A DNA stretch of 26,977 bases from CAZCWX01 sp964502465 (GTDB taxonomy: Bacteria; Desulfobacterota; Binatia; Bin18): NCBI GenBank assembly GCA_964502465.1, contig CAZCWX010000182.1, positions 1 to 26,977 of the forward strand, given 5' to 3'. The notes under the pieces were generated by a model. The model was given only the letters and a program-made list of their open reading frames with translations. It did no database searches and was not told where the DNA came from. Positions 6,855-13,072 of this stretch are shown here, in pieces. Both the position numbers and the translations under genes were made by a program. Position 1 is the stretch's first letter. Each line of letters opens with the position of its first letter.

Positions 6855-6974
6855 CTGGCTGCCTCTGGTTCAGTAGCAAAATCCTTGACCAATAGTGACA
6901 CACGCTTGGGGAGAAAGCCATGTCCATCCCCTGCACCATCTTCTTCCGCACCCTGTGTCACCTTGGCTTCCGAA

Positions 6975-6994
6975 TTATCCTAAGCTGAGGATAA
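6975..6994. promoter_or_regulatory. Inverted repeat between divergent TA operons
   Basis: TTATCCT AAGCTG AGGATAA, two perfect 7-bp arms. It lies between the divergent TumE-type and brnTA operons and could be an operator for either. No direct evidence. Confidence 0.3.
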
Positions 6995-7021
6995 GAGATC
7001 CTCTGAGAAACTTGAACTGAC

Positions 7022-7038
7022 GGTATAACTGTTATACC
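7022..7038. promoter_or_regulatory. Palindromic operator of brnTA
   Basis: GGTATAACTGTTATACC is a perfect 17-bp palindrome (8+1+8) ending 8 nt before the brnT GTG. BrnA-type antitoxins autorepress their operon, so this is the natural operator candidate. Bound repressor here would cover the ribosome-binding and probable +1 region. Confidence 0.65.
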
Positions 7039-7046
7039 CTTCTCCC

Positions 7047-7325
7047 GTGCGGTTTAAGTTCAACAGGCAAAAAAGTGAGCAGTTAAGACGGAATCCACGG
7101 CGCGGTATAGGATTCGAAGAGGTGCAAGAGATCTGGACTCACCCGTACTACCTCGATCAGCGAAGTGACTACCCTGAACAGTATCGGGCCATTGGCTGGG
7201 TTAGCGGACAACTCTATGCCGTCGTTTTTGAAGTAAGGGAAGACAACGGGGGAGAATACTACCACCTCGTCACACTCTGGAAGGCCACGAAGGAGGAACG
7301 AACACTGTATGAAGAAAACTCTTAA
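7047..7325 (+). CDS. brnT: BrnT-type toxin
   Basis: A 92-residue RelE-fold ribonuclease toxin of the BrnT family. The N-terminus RFKFNRQKSEQLRRNPRRGIGFEEVQEIW matches the BrnT start pattern (F.WD..K...N..KH..SF.EA). The core EQYRAIGWVSGQLYAVVFEVRE, followed by a LVTLWKATKEERTLYE tail, matches the strand with R.IG......V.V......R.IS.R.A...E...Y. It would cleave mRNA and inhibit translation. The GTG start has no obvious Shine-Dalgarno sequence; the palindrome at 7022-7038 fills that space. It overlaps brnA by 17 nt. The family's 'IRIISARKA' stretch here reads LVTLWKATK, somewhat divergent, but length and order are standard. Confidence 0.8.
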   Translation: MRFKFNRQKSEQLRRNPRRGIGFEEVQEIWTHPYYLDQRSDYPEQYRAIGWVSGQLYAVVFEVREDNGGEYYHLVTLWKATKEERTLYEENS

Positions 7326-7584
7326 ATCGGGAAAGCCGGTCTCGGCTGAAGTCATTGCAAAGCTAGCCGAACGGGGGAAGGATGTGTCGAAGTATTTTAC
7401 GAACAAGGGCCGGATGATGCCCCCTATCCAGCGGGTTAACATCGACTTTACCCAAGCTATGCTCAACGAGCTAGATGACGCAGCAAAAGAACTCAACATT
7501 AGTCGACAAGCTATCGTTAAAACCTTTGTCCGACAGGCTCTTGACCAGCACTATCTGGCGCGGAAGGCCCGTAATACTGTCTAA
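7309..7584 (+). CDS. brnA: BrnA-type antitoxin
   Basis: A 91-residue antitoxin. The C-terminal part from QRVNIDFTQAMLNELDDAAKELNISRQAIVKTFVRQAL is a ribbon-helix-helix DNA-binding domain, and the N-terminal KPVSAEVIAKLAERGKDVSKYFTNKGRMMPP is the toxin-binding region usual in BrnA. BrnA neutralises BrnT and represses the operon. It overlaps brnT by 17 nt, so the pair is translationally coupled. The gene appears intact. The palindrome at 7022-7038 is its likely target. Confidence 0.8.
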   Translation: MKKTLKSGKPVSAEVIAKLAERGKDVSKYFTNKGRMMPPIQRVNIDFTQAMLNELDDAAKELNISRQAIVKTFVRQALDQHYLARKARNTV

Positions 7585-7598
7585 ATCTGCTCAGAGCG

Positions 7599-7649
7599 CA
7601 GAATAGGGGTCAGGGCTTGCATTATGATTTTTCTATTTTGGCTATTCTG
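7599..7649 (+). repeat. REP-like palindromic element
   Basis: Arms CAGAATAG (7599-7606) and CTATTCTG (7642-7649) surround GGGTCAGGGCTTGCATTATG and a T-rich run. The order (AATAGGGGTC..., then TTTTTCTATTTT) resembles RAYT left ends at 901 and 3497. It follows brnA closely. Confidence 0.5.
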
Positions 7650-7670
7650 TCTCCGCCTGTTAGAAGGATT

Positions 7671-7804
7671 TGGGGTCAGGGCTTTACTTTGGCAGCACCC
7701 GCTTCTTCCTCACCACATTCTGAAGGACCATGAGCAACGTCCCTTCAGTTTTCTCACTCGTTGTCATCTTTGGTAGCAGGGAGTACATATTCAAGCCTGA
7801 CCCC
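7671..7804. mobile_element. 134-bp non-autonomous element with inverted termini, copy 2 of short repeat
   Basis: Left terminus TGGGGTCAGGGCTT (7671-7684) is mirrored by AAGCCTGACCCC at 7793-7804. The inside matches 5788-5904. On the minus strand the unit holds a 34-codon reading (MYSLLPKMTTSEKTEGTLLM...) of unknown meaning. The terminal motif matches the string upstream of the intact RAYT at 3500, so it may be mobilised by that enzyme. This is inference. Confidence 0.5.
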
Positions 7805-7866
7805 TTTCCCTGCCCACATAGGTGGCAGAGCCTGGATGCAGTGGAGCAGAAGCCAGGATACATGAT

Positions 7867-8004
7867 TCAACCTGGAAGGAGCTTGAACCCTTCTTTAGCG
7901 GCCGCCTCGGCGAGTCTCGTATCAAAAGTGACAAACTCAATTCCTGCCGGTCGTTCTTCAGTCATGACACGATCGCCGAGGAATCCCAGAATCTCACCGT
8001 GCAT
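7867..8004 (-). pseudogene. VapC-type PIN toxin, N-terminal part deleted
   Basis: A 45-codon reading, MHGEILGFLGDRVMTEERPA, then GIEFVTFDTRLAEAAAKEGFKLLPG. The end FVTFDTRLAEAAxKEGF is the C-terminus of VapC/PIN toxins, including the last acidic residue (D of TFDTRL). The N-terminal DASALV-like segment and central helices are missing. It overlaps the 3' end of the Phd-like antitoxin gene by 11 nt, the usual vapBC arrangement, so an internal deletion has removed most of the toxin while keeping the operon junction or creating a new one. Confidence 0.65.
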
Positions 8005-8281
8005 TTCGCTCCTCAAGCAACGCTTGTAAGACTCCACAAGGTTTCCCGGGCGGGTCAGTCTCTAGGATCTCACGATCCAGAACGCCTGTGCCTCGTCGAA
8101 TGAGCCCTTTGCGCTCCAGGGTCAGCAGCGCCGCTGTGCCCGCGCTATGCCCGCGTGCCTCTGCGGTGATCGGGACAATCTGGGCCACCGGCACATCGCG
8201 ATCGAGAATGCGCACCACCTCGCCGTGGCTGCGCACGAGGTCCAAGTAGCGACTCAGTTGATTCTTGATTTCAGATATCTT
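7994..8281 (-). pseudogene. Phd/YefM-type antitoxin lacking a normal start codon
   Basis: Homology to the Phd/VapB antitoxin N-terminus begins at 8281 (KISEIKNQLSRYLDLVRSHG, then EVVRILDRDVPVAQIVP), but no ATG or GTG lies between it and an in-frame TAG at 8315-8317. The only canonical start is a TTG at 8245, which would drop the first helix of the DNA-binding domain. The C-terminal part (ERKGLIRRGTG... ETDPPG) is the flexible toxin-binding tail. The start region has therefore been lost or mutated. With the deleted toxin next to it, the locus is a dead vapBC-like module. Confidence 0.6.
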
Positions 8282-8521
8282 AGCTTCTTTTGGCTGACGT
8301 AGTGGATAGATCCGCTAACAGAATAATAGTTTTTGATTTCGTCTTGAAAAACAAAATGCACGATGCCTTCCACAGCAGGGATCACATGTATGGCGGTGCG
8401 TTAGGAGAAGTCGGAGAAAACGGTTCAAGAGGGTTTATTGGCTGGTGGTCGAATGCAGCAGTGACCTTTGTGGAAAATCATGATACGGGGTTTTCACCAG
8501 GACAAGCTACAATACAGCTTT
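8282..8521. other. Gene-free stretch before DUF309 gene
   Basis: No secure gene, tRNA or strong repeat is seen. A TACAAT box at 8508-8513 lies 8 nt before the ATG of the DUF309 gene, too close to act as a normal -10 unless the message is leaderless. Confidence 0.35.
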
Positions 8522-8878
8522 ATGTCGCACCACCCTGCCCTGCTGCGTTTCATCAAGGATTTCAACTCTGGCCGTTATTTCGAGGCCCATGAGCATTTAG
8601 AGGAGGCACTCGACGAAGTTGAAGAGATCCCTGCTGCGTGGGAACTCTCTATCGGTCTGATCCAGATTGCCGTTGGCTATCACAAATGCGCTTCCGGCTA
8701 TCCAGGTGGGGAAAAAATGCTCGGCTTGGGGTTAGCAAAGGTCTCCTCGTTACCGAACGTGTGCAACGGCGTGCGTTTAGAGGAACTACGACAACGGCTG
8801 CGAGAGGAGCTGACAGATATGCAAGGCGTGAAAGGACGGTTACAGAAAGATCCTCCGCGGATTACTCTCACTAAATAG
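8522..8878 (+). CDS. DUF309 domain-containing protein
   Basis: A 118-residue helical protein from ATG 8522 (MSHHPALLRFIKDFNSGRYF); an in-frame upstream extension to 8468 adds 18 codons that do not resemble the family. The DUF309 signature is FNSGRYFEAHEHLEEAL, followed by IPAAWELSIGLIQIAVGYHK, matching the family's FNxGxFFEAHExLExxW ... LxGLIQxAxAxxH. DUF309 proteins are small helical proteins of unknown biochemical function, often near oxidoreductases. A hairpin overlapping the stop probably ends its transcript. The family's tryptophan after EAHE.(L/W)EE is replaced by Leu-Asp, a small departure. Confidence 0.8.
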   Translation: MSHHPALLRFIKDFNSGRYFEAHEHLEEALDEVEEIPAAWELSIGLIQIAVGYHKCASGYPGGEKMLGLGLAKVSSLPNVCNGVRLEELRQRLREELTDMQGVKGRLQKDPPRITLTK

Positions 8879-8908
8879 AGTGGATGCTGCCCACTCTAAA
8901 AATTTTTG
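8877..8908 (+). terminator. Hairpin after the DUF309 gene
   Basis: Stem AGAGTGG (8877-8883) and CCACTCT (8891-8897) with a 7-nt loop, then AAAAATTTTT. Its arms overlap the stop codon. It may serve both strands, since the FAD-oxidoreductase gene ends at 8961 from the other side. Confidence 0.5.
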
Positions 8909-8922
8909 TTCCCTCCCCACAA

Positions 8923-8954
8923 ACTGACTGCTGAAAGCTGATTACTGAAAGCTC
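8923..8954 (-). repeat. Heptamer array A (GCTGANN)n
   Basis: ACTGACT GCTGAAA GCTGATT ACTGAAA GCTC: four and a half units of a 7-bp periodic sequence, next to the 3' end of the FAD-oxidoreductase gene. Same family as arrays B to G. Confidence 0.65.
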
Positions 8955-8960
8955 ATCTTT

Positions 8961-10235
8961 TCACACCCGCAAAATCGCCCCGCGCTCTGCTAAACGGTGC
9001 TGCAGCTTCTTGATGTCCACTTGCTTCGGTTCAATCCCCGCATGAACGGCTAAGGCTGCGGCCGTTCCAGCAGCTTCACCCGTTGCCATGCAGGGCGGGA
9101 TCTCTTTGGTCGCATGATGGACGCGGTGATCAACTGAGATACAGCGACCCGCCACCAGCAGATTACTGAACTCCTGCGGCAAGAGCGACCGATACGGGAT
9201 ATAGTACAGGGCATCGTACTTCGTCCAATGGCCGGTAAGAGCAATGACGTCGCTGCAGGGTCGGTCTATGTCATCACGCCCCAGCATGTACTCGCCCACC
9301 AGTCGTCGGCTCTCAGTGATACCAAGCTGATCCGCGATATGGCAGAGATGCGCGTTGGCAAACCCGGGGATCTCTCGACGCAATCGATCGACCTCCTCCA
9401 TGACTCGTTTGCGGCATGCCACTTCTGCGTAGGTGAGGTCTTCGGGGTTCGTGGCGTCAATTTTGCGCGTCACCCGTTCCGTTGCTCCCCAGGGCAGCAA
9501 CACCTTTCCCTCACCAATAGTGTGAAAGAACCATCCTCCTGCCTGGATCGCAGCATCAGGGTTTTCTACCCCGCCCATGCAGAACCACAACCAAGGGAGG
9601 ACATCTTCTTTTTCGTAGGCCGCTCCAGCTGAGGTGAAGACATCACCATCGCCACTGGCATCAATCACCACCTTGGCAAGAATAGCAAAGCGGCCGGATT
9701 TGCTTTGAAACGTGACACCTGTGATTCGATCGTTTTCAACTAACGCATCACAGGCATAGGCGTGCAACAACAGCCGCACCTTCGCTTCTTCGACCATCTG
9801 ATTGAGAGCAAACTTGAACTCTTCAGGATCATACGCGACTGAGTAACGCACCCGGTGCGGTCCGTGGCCCCACACCAGGCCCCAGCGTTGGTTACGGCGA
9901 ACGAGGGCCTCGTCTTCACTTCCCCACTCAGACCGAGGAGGAAAATAAGCGGCCCCGCGTTTCGCCATGCGATCAGTTACTTCCTGACAGAGGCCACCGA
10001 CGACCTGCCGGCCACGGCCATCATCCAGGGTCAGCAACAAAATAATCAGGCCACCGGTGGCTAACCCACCCAGATAGCCCAAGCGCTCGACTAACATGAC
10101 ATCAGCACCATTACGGACCGCAGCAACCGCTGCCGATACCCCAGCCGAACCGCCACCGATCACCAGCACCTCGGTCTCCGCTTTCACTGGGGTTGAACGG
10201 GCAGGCTCTTTGACAAAGCGTTGTACGTTAGACAT
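8961..10235 (-). CDS. FAD-dependent oxidoreductase (PF12831-like)
   Basis: A 424-residue flavoprotein. Residues ~21-52 hold the Rossmann dinucleotide-binding motif VLVIGGGSAGVSAAVAA ending in the acidic VERLG, then GGLATGGL, typical of the FAD_oxidored family. A second FAD-contact segment VIDASGDGDVFTSAGA lies near residue 190, and the C-terminal NLLVAGRCISVDHRVHHATKE, followed by CMATGEAAGTAAALA, completes the FAD fold. No signal peptide, so it is cytoplasmic. The substrate is unknown; relatives are annotated broadly as oxidoreductases of catabolic clusters. A GAGAG sequence precedes the ATG weakly. Heptamer arrays stand at both ends of the gene in inverted orientation (8923 and 10252). Confidence 0.85.
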   Translation of the reverse strand: MSNVQRFVKEPARSTPVKAETEVLVIGGGSAGVSAAVAAVRNGADVMLVERLGYLGGLATGGLIILLLTLDDGRGRQVVGGLCQEVTDRMAKRGAAYFPPRSEWGSEDEALVRRNQRWGLVWGHGPHRVRYSVAYDPEEFKFALNQMVEEAKVRLLLHAYACDALVENDRITGVTFQSKSGRFAILAKVVIDASGDGDVFTSAGAAYEKEDVLPWLWFCMGGVENPDAAIQAGGWFFHTIGEGKVLLPWGATERVTRKIDATNPEDLTYAEVACRKRVMEEVDRLRREIPGFANAHLCHIADQLGITESRRLVGEYMLGRDDIDRPCSDVIALTGHWTKYDALYYIPYRSLLPQEFSNLLVAGRCISVDHRVHHATKEIPPCMATGEAAGTAAALAVHAGIEPKQVDIKKLQHRLAERGAILRV

Positions 10236-10251
10236 AGTGCTCTCACAGCTA

Positions 10252-10279
10252 TCAGCTTTCAGCGGTCAGCTTTCAGCTT
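10252..10279 (+). repeat. Heptamer array B (TCAGCNN)4
   Basis: TCAGCTT TCAGCGG TCAGCTT TCAGCTT, exact 7-bp periodicity, 17 nt upstream of the FAD-oxidoreductase start. Inverted relative to arrays A and C. Confidence 0.7.
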
Positions 10280-10295
10280 TTTGTTTTTTTACCTA

Positions 10296-10364
10296 AGAGC
10301 CTATCCGGATAACCTAAATTCGCCTTGAAAATAAAGCACTTTTGTAGTTATTCGGATAGGCTCT
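10296..10364. mobile_element. 69-bp MITE-like element
   Basis: AGAGCCTATCCGGATAA at 10296-10312 is matched by TTATTCGGATAGGCTCT at 10348-10364, with a single mismatch. The 35-bp centre has no gene. The GAGCCTATCCG terminus looks like a DDE-type insertion-sequence end, so this is probably a miniature element from an IS not present in the window. Confidence 0.6.
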
Positions 10365-10419
10365 AAATCGAAACATATGACATTTGGGACACTCTCGCAC
10401 GGTTGGTGAACCCACTTCC

Positions 10420-10523
10420 GCCCGGCCATAAACTGGCCGGGCTGCACGACGGCGCCGGCTGAAGCCGGCTTGCAGCCCCCTTCAGGGGGCGCTGCTATGA
10501 AGCCCGGCGATTGATCGCCGGGC
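10420..10523. repeat. Four-hairpin intergenic element
   Basis: Four successive perfect stems: 10420-10442 (GCCCGGCC/GGCCGGGC), 10454-10469 (GCCGGC/GCCGGC), 10475-10490 (GCCCCC/GGGGGC) and 10502-10523 (GCCCGGCGA/TCGCCGGGC). The regular layout suggests a REP-cluster-like dispersed element or a structured 3' region of the dehydrogenase transcript. No open reading frame of quality covers it. Confidence 0.55.
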
Positions 10524-10571
10524 GGAGGAACGAGAACAGGTTGTGACGCAGCATGCCAATCTTCTATGGTC

Positions 10572-10601
10572 TGATTTAGCTGGTGGCTGATTGCTGACCG
10601 C
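10572..10601 (-). repeat. Heptamer array C (GCTGANN)n
   Basis: TGATTTA GCTGGTG GCTGATT GCTGACC GC just beyond the 3' end of the iron-ADH-fold gene; the reverse complement of array B pattern. Confidence 0.65.
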
Positions 10602-10607
10602 TTTTTC

Positions 10608-11720
10608 CTACCACATCTGTCTGAGTAACCCCAGCAGTGCCTCTTCCCCCCCTTGTTGTCGGTGCCACATGGCGCTCTCCTCAATCACAGCATGAGCAAC
10701 CGCGGGCAGTTCGTCCTCCTTGGCCCCAACATCTCGCAATCGCCGGGGAACAGCGAAGGAATCGATGAACGCTTCCACCGTGTGCGCGGCTTCGGCAGCC
10801 ACGTCCTCGGGCTTCTTTTTGTCGGTCTGAATACCGAATGCCTGCGCGATAAGCACCTGCCGGTCTAGCGTTTGCGGTGCGAGAAAACGCATGCAGTGCG
10901 GAATCGTGATACAGGAAGTGACCCCATGCGGCACATCCCAACGGGCGCCGATCTGATGACCAAAGATGTGGCTCAGACGCACCCCAACATTCGCCAGCCC
11001 AAAGATCGACAGCCAGGCCGCGACCTGGCACTCGCCACGCGCCTCGATATTGCTGGGCTCCTTCACGGCAAGAGGCAAGAAACGATGGAGCTTGCGAATT
11101 GCTTCCATCGCCAGGGTGTCGGTTACCGGTTGTGGGTTGACCGACCAGAGCGCCTCGATCGCATGATCGAGCGCCTTGATGCCCGTCGTAATCCAGAGTT
11201 GCGTCGGCGTCGCAACCGTGACCTCGGGATCAAGAACGACGATTTTGGGCATGATGCGTGGGTCCGCACGCACCGATTTCACCCGCGTCTTTTCATCGGT
11301 AATCCCCACAAACGGCGTGAATTCTCCAGCGGAAAGCGTGGTGGAGATGGCAATCTGCGGAATAGCCTCCTGTGGCTGGTCGCCCAATAATTGCAGCGCA
11401 ACGATCTTGGCCGCGTCGATCGGGCTGCCACCGCCAAAACTGATGAGCAGGTCGGCCTGCGCTTCGCGAGCACGCACGACTGCTTCATCAACCGTATGGC
11501 TTGGCACGTGCTGTTGGCAGCCACTATAGGTGCCAACCCAGCGATCTTCGAGCAGCGTCTCTAGCTTACGTACAAGATCAGTTTTGGTTGCCAGAGTTTT
11601 CCCGGTGAGAATGAACGCTCGCTCTTTGCTAAGGCGATCTATTTCCTGAGGCACACGAGACAGTGCACCAGCGCCAAAGATGACCTTTTCTAACAACGGG
11701 AATTTGTATTCACGAATCAT
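10608..11720 (-). CDS. Iron-containing alcohol dehydrogenase-fold protein (maleylacetate reductase-like)
   Basis: A 370-residue NAD(P)-dependent dehydrogenase of the Fe-ADH superfamily. The N-terminal VIFGAGALSRVP motif and the nucleotide-binding ISFGGGSPIDAAK (residues ~93-105) are clear. In the C-terminal domain, H251, H255 and H265 (SHIFGHQIGARWDVPHG) and H275 align with the family's metal-site region. The first metal ligand, an Asp four residues before the HAIE histidine in true Fe-ADHs, is Lys182 here (GIKALDHAIEAL). That is closer to maleylacetate reductases, where it is also not Asp. A strong AGGAGGG site lies 6 nt before the ATG. It diverges from the cyclase-family gene at 11840. A role in aromatic or carboxylate breakdown is plausible, not shown. 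Confidence 0.85.
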   Translation of the reverse strand: MIREYKFPLLEKVIFGAGALSRVPQEIDRLSKERAFILTGKTLATKTDLVRKLETLLEDRWVGTYSGCQQHVPSHTVDEAVVRAREAQADLLISFGGGSPIDAAKIVALQLLGDQPQEAIPQIAISTTLSAGEFTPFVGITDEKTRVKSVRADPRIMPKIVVLDPEVTVATPTQLWITTGIKALDHAIEALWSVNPQPVTDTLAMEAIRKLHRFLPLAVKEPSNIEARGECQVAAWLSIFGLANVGVRLSHIFGHQIGARWDVPHGVTSCITIPHCMRFLAPQTLDRQVLIAQAFGIQTDKKKPEDVAAEAAHTVEAFIDSFAVPRRLRDVGAKEDELPAVAHAVIEESAMWHRQQGGEEALLGLLRQMW

Positions 11721-11839
11721 GTCTTCCCTCCTCTGAGCGTGTCACAGACACTAACGCGAATTTTCCTGCTCCTGCAAGACCTCCGCGCCTTGCATATGCT
11801 GATGTTCTTCGTCACATTGCAGAACCAGGAGGAAAACCT

Positions 11840-12622
11840 ATGCGTGGAAGAATAGGGATAGGCATTCTGGCTGTTCTCGCCTGGGGATCGTTCACAGCAG
11901 CCAATGTCATTGATGAGAGTAAAATCATCGACCTCACGTACTCGTTCGATGAACATACTATTTTCTGGCCGACAGCCAAGCCGTTTCATCTCGAAGTTGT
12001 CGCAGCCGGTGAGACCGCTGGTGGATATTGGTATGAGGCGAACAATTTTTGTTTGGCTGAACACGGCGGTACCCATATGGACGCGCCTATTCACTTTGCC
12101 AAGGGCAAGCGTGCAGCCGACGAGGTGCCAGTGCAACAACTGATCGGTCCAGCGGTCGTTATCGATGTCCAGGCTCAGGCAGCCAAAGATCCAGACTACC
12201 GTGTCTCTGTTGCAGACCTCGAAGCCTGGGAGAAACAACATGGTCAGATCCCGCAAGGAGCAATTGTGCTGATGTGGAGTGGCTGGGGTGCACGGTGGCC
12301 GGATAAGAAGCAATACTTGGGAACCGATCAGCCTGGAGACGTTGCTAATCTACACTTTCCTGGCTTCTCACGCGAGGCTGCAGAGTTTCTCGTCATCCAG
12401 CGCGACATTGATGCGGTCGGCGTGGATACACCGAGTATTGATTACGGCCAGTCTAAAGATTTTATCGTCCACCAGATTATCAATGGCGCGGACAAGCCCG
12501 GGCTAGAAAACGTTGCAAATATGGAAAAACTCCCACCCATCGGCGCAACATTGATTGCGCTCCCAATGAAAATCGCCAAAGGGTCAGGTGGACCAGTGCG
12601 GATTATTGCGGTGTTACCGTGA
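11840..12622 (+). CDS. Exported cyclase-family hydrolase (kynurenine formamidase-like fold)
   Basis: A 260-residue protein of the cyclase family (PF04199), metal-dependent hydrolases of amides or cyclic esters related to kynurenine formamidase. The metal-binding signature HGGTHMDAPIHF occupies residues 75-86, preceded by IIDLTYSFDEHTIFWP. Later motifs are VLMWSGWGARW and VDTPSIDYGQS. The first ~21 residues (MRGRIGIGILAVLAWGSFTA) form a signal peptide, so it probably works in the periplasm, which is less common than cytoplasmic members. AGGAGG lies 7 nt before the ATG. Its divergence from the dehydrogenase suggests shared control from the 120-bp gap. Substrate unknown. Confidence 0.85.
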   Translation: MRGRIGIGILAVLAWGSFTAANVIDESKIIDLTYSFDEHTIFWPTAKPFHLEVVAAGETAGGYWYEANNFCLAEHGGTHMDAPIHFAKGKRAADEVPVQQLIGPAVVIDVQAQAAKDPDYRVSVADLEAWEKQHGQIPQGAIVLMWSGWGARWPDKKQYLGTDQPGDVANLHFPGFSREAAEFLVIQRDIDAVGVDTPSIDYGQSKDFIVHQIINGADKPGLENVANMEKLPPIGATLIALPMKIAKGSGGPVRIIAVLP

Positions 12623-12694
12623 GACGGAAAACGTCAAGCGGGCTCCGCAGTCTGACCGCATTTCTCCTCCGTATTACGTTTTCCTCTTTACGCC

Positions 12695-12967
12695 TTACGG
12701 TATTTCATTGAGCCGTATTCGCAAATCATCGAGGCGTAAGCGGATCCCACGAATCTTTTCTTCAAGCGCACGATGCTGGTCACGTGTCTGTGCCAGACGT
12801 AAGCGAAAGGTGGCAGTGCGTTCCGCGCCTAACTCTCCTGCGTGCTGGTTCACCTGTGACTCCATTTCATCGATGCCACGTTCCAGGCGGATCTCTTCGA
12901 CTAACCAGTAACGGTACTCGCCTTCCAAGTCTTCCAGCATTTGCGCCAGGACAGCTTTCGGCGTCAT
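12695..12967 (-). CDS. Small coiled-coil protein, hypothetical
   Basis: A 90-residue, highly charged helical protein with heptad patterning throughout (LEDLEGEYRYWLVEEIRLER..., RLRLAQTRDQHRALEEKIRG). No cysteine pair, signal or membrane segment. AGAGG stands 5 nt before the ATG, supporting expression. It is isolated on the minus strand between two plus-strand genes. I do not recognise a family. Confidence 0.55.
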   Translation of the reverse strand: MTPKAVLAQMLEDLEGEYRYWLVEEIRLERGIDEMESQVNQHAGELGAERTATFRLRLAQTRDQHRALEEKIRGIRLRLDDLRIRLNEIP

Positions 12968-13013
12968 GGAGCCTCTCTTCTCGTTTTCTATAACATAAAA
13001 CGCTGACCATGGC

Positions 13014-13042
13014 TTGACTCCGTCCGCATATCAGCCAATAAC
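13014..13042 (+). promoter_or_regulatory. Candidate sigma-70 promoter for CoA-transferase 1
   Basis: TTGACT (-35), 17-bp spacer, AATAAC (-10), ending 30 nt before the ATG at 13073. Five and four of six matches to consensus. Confidence 0.4.
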
Positions 13043-13072
13043 GTTCGCTACATTTGTGAAGGAGCCGTGCTT

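Noticed and set aside
6755..6961. A 68-codon minus-strand frame overlapping the TumE-type antitoxin
   Set aside because: Overlaps the antitoxin start in another frame; the antitoxin has a better ribosome-binding site and family motifs.
10301..10684. A 127-codon minus-strand frame between the FAD and Fe-ADH genes
   Set aside because: It is produced by GC-rich hairpins and overlaps the end of the dehydrogenase; no protein character.
11717..12313. A 198-codon minus-strand reading frame
   Set aside because: Antisense to the cyclase-family gene, which has a signal peptide, metal motif and AGGAGG; the antisense product is unlike any family.
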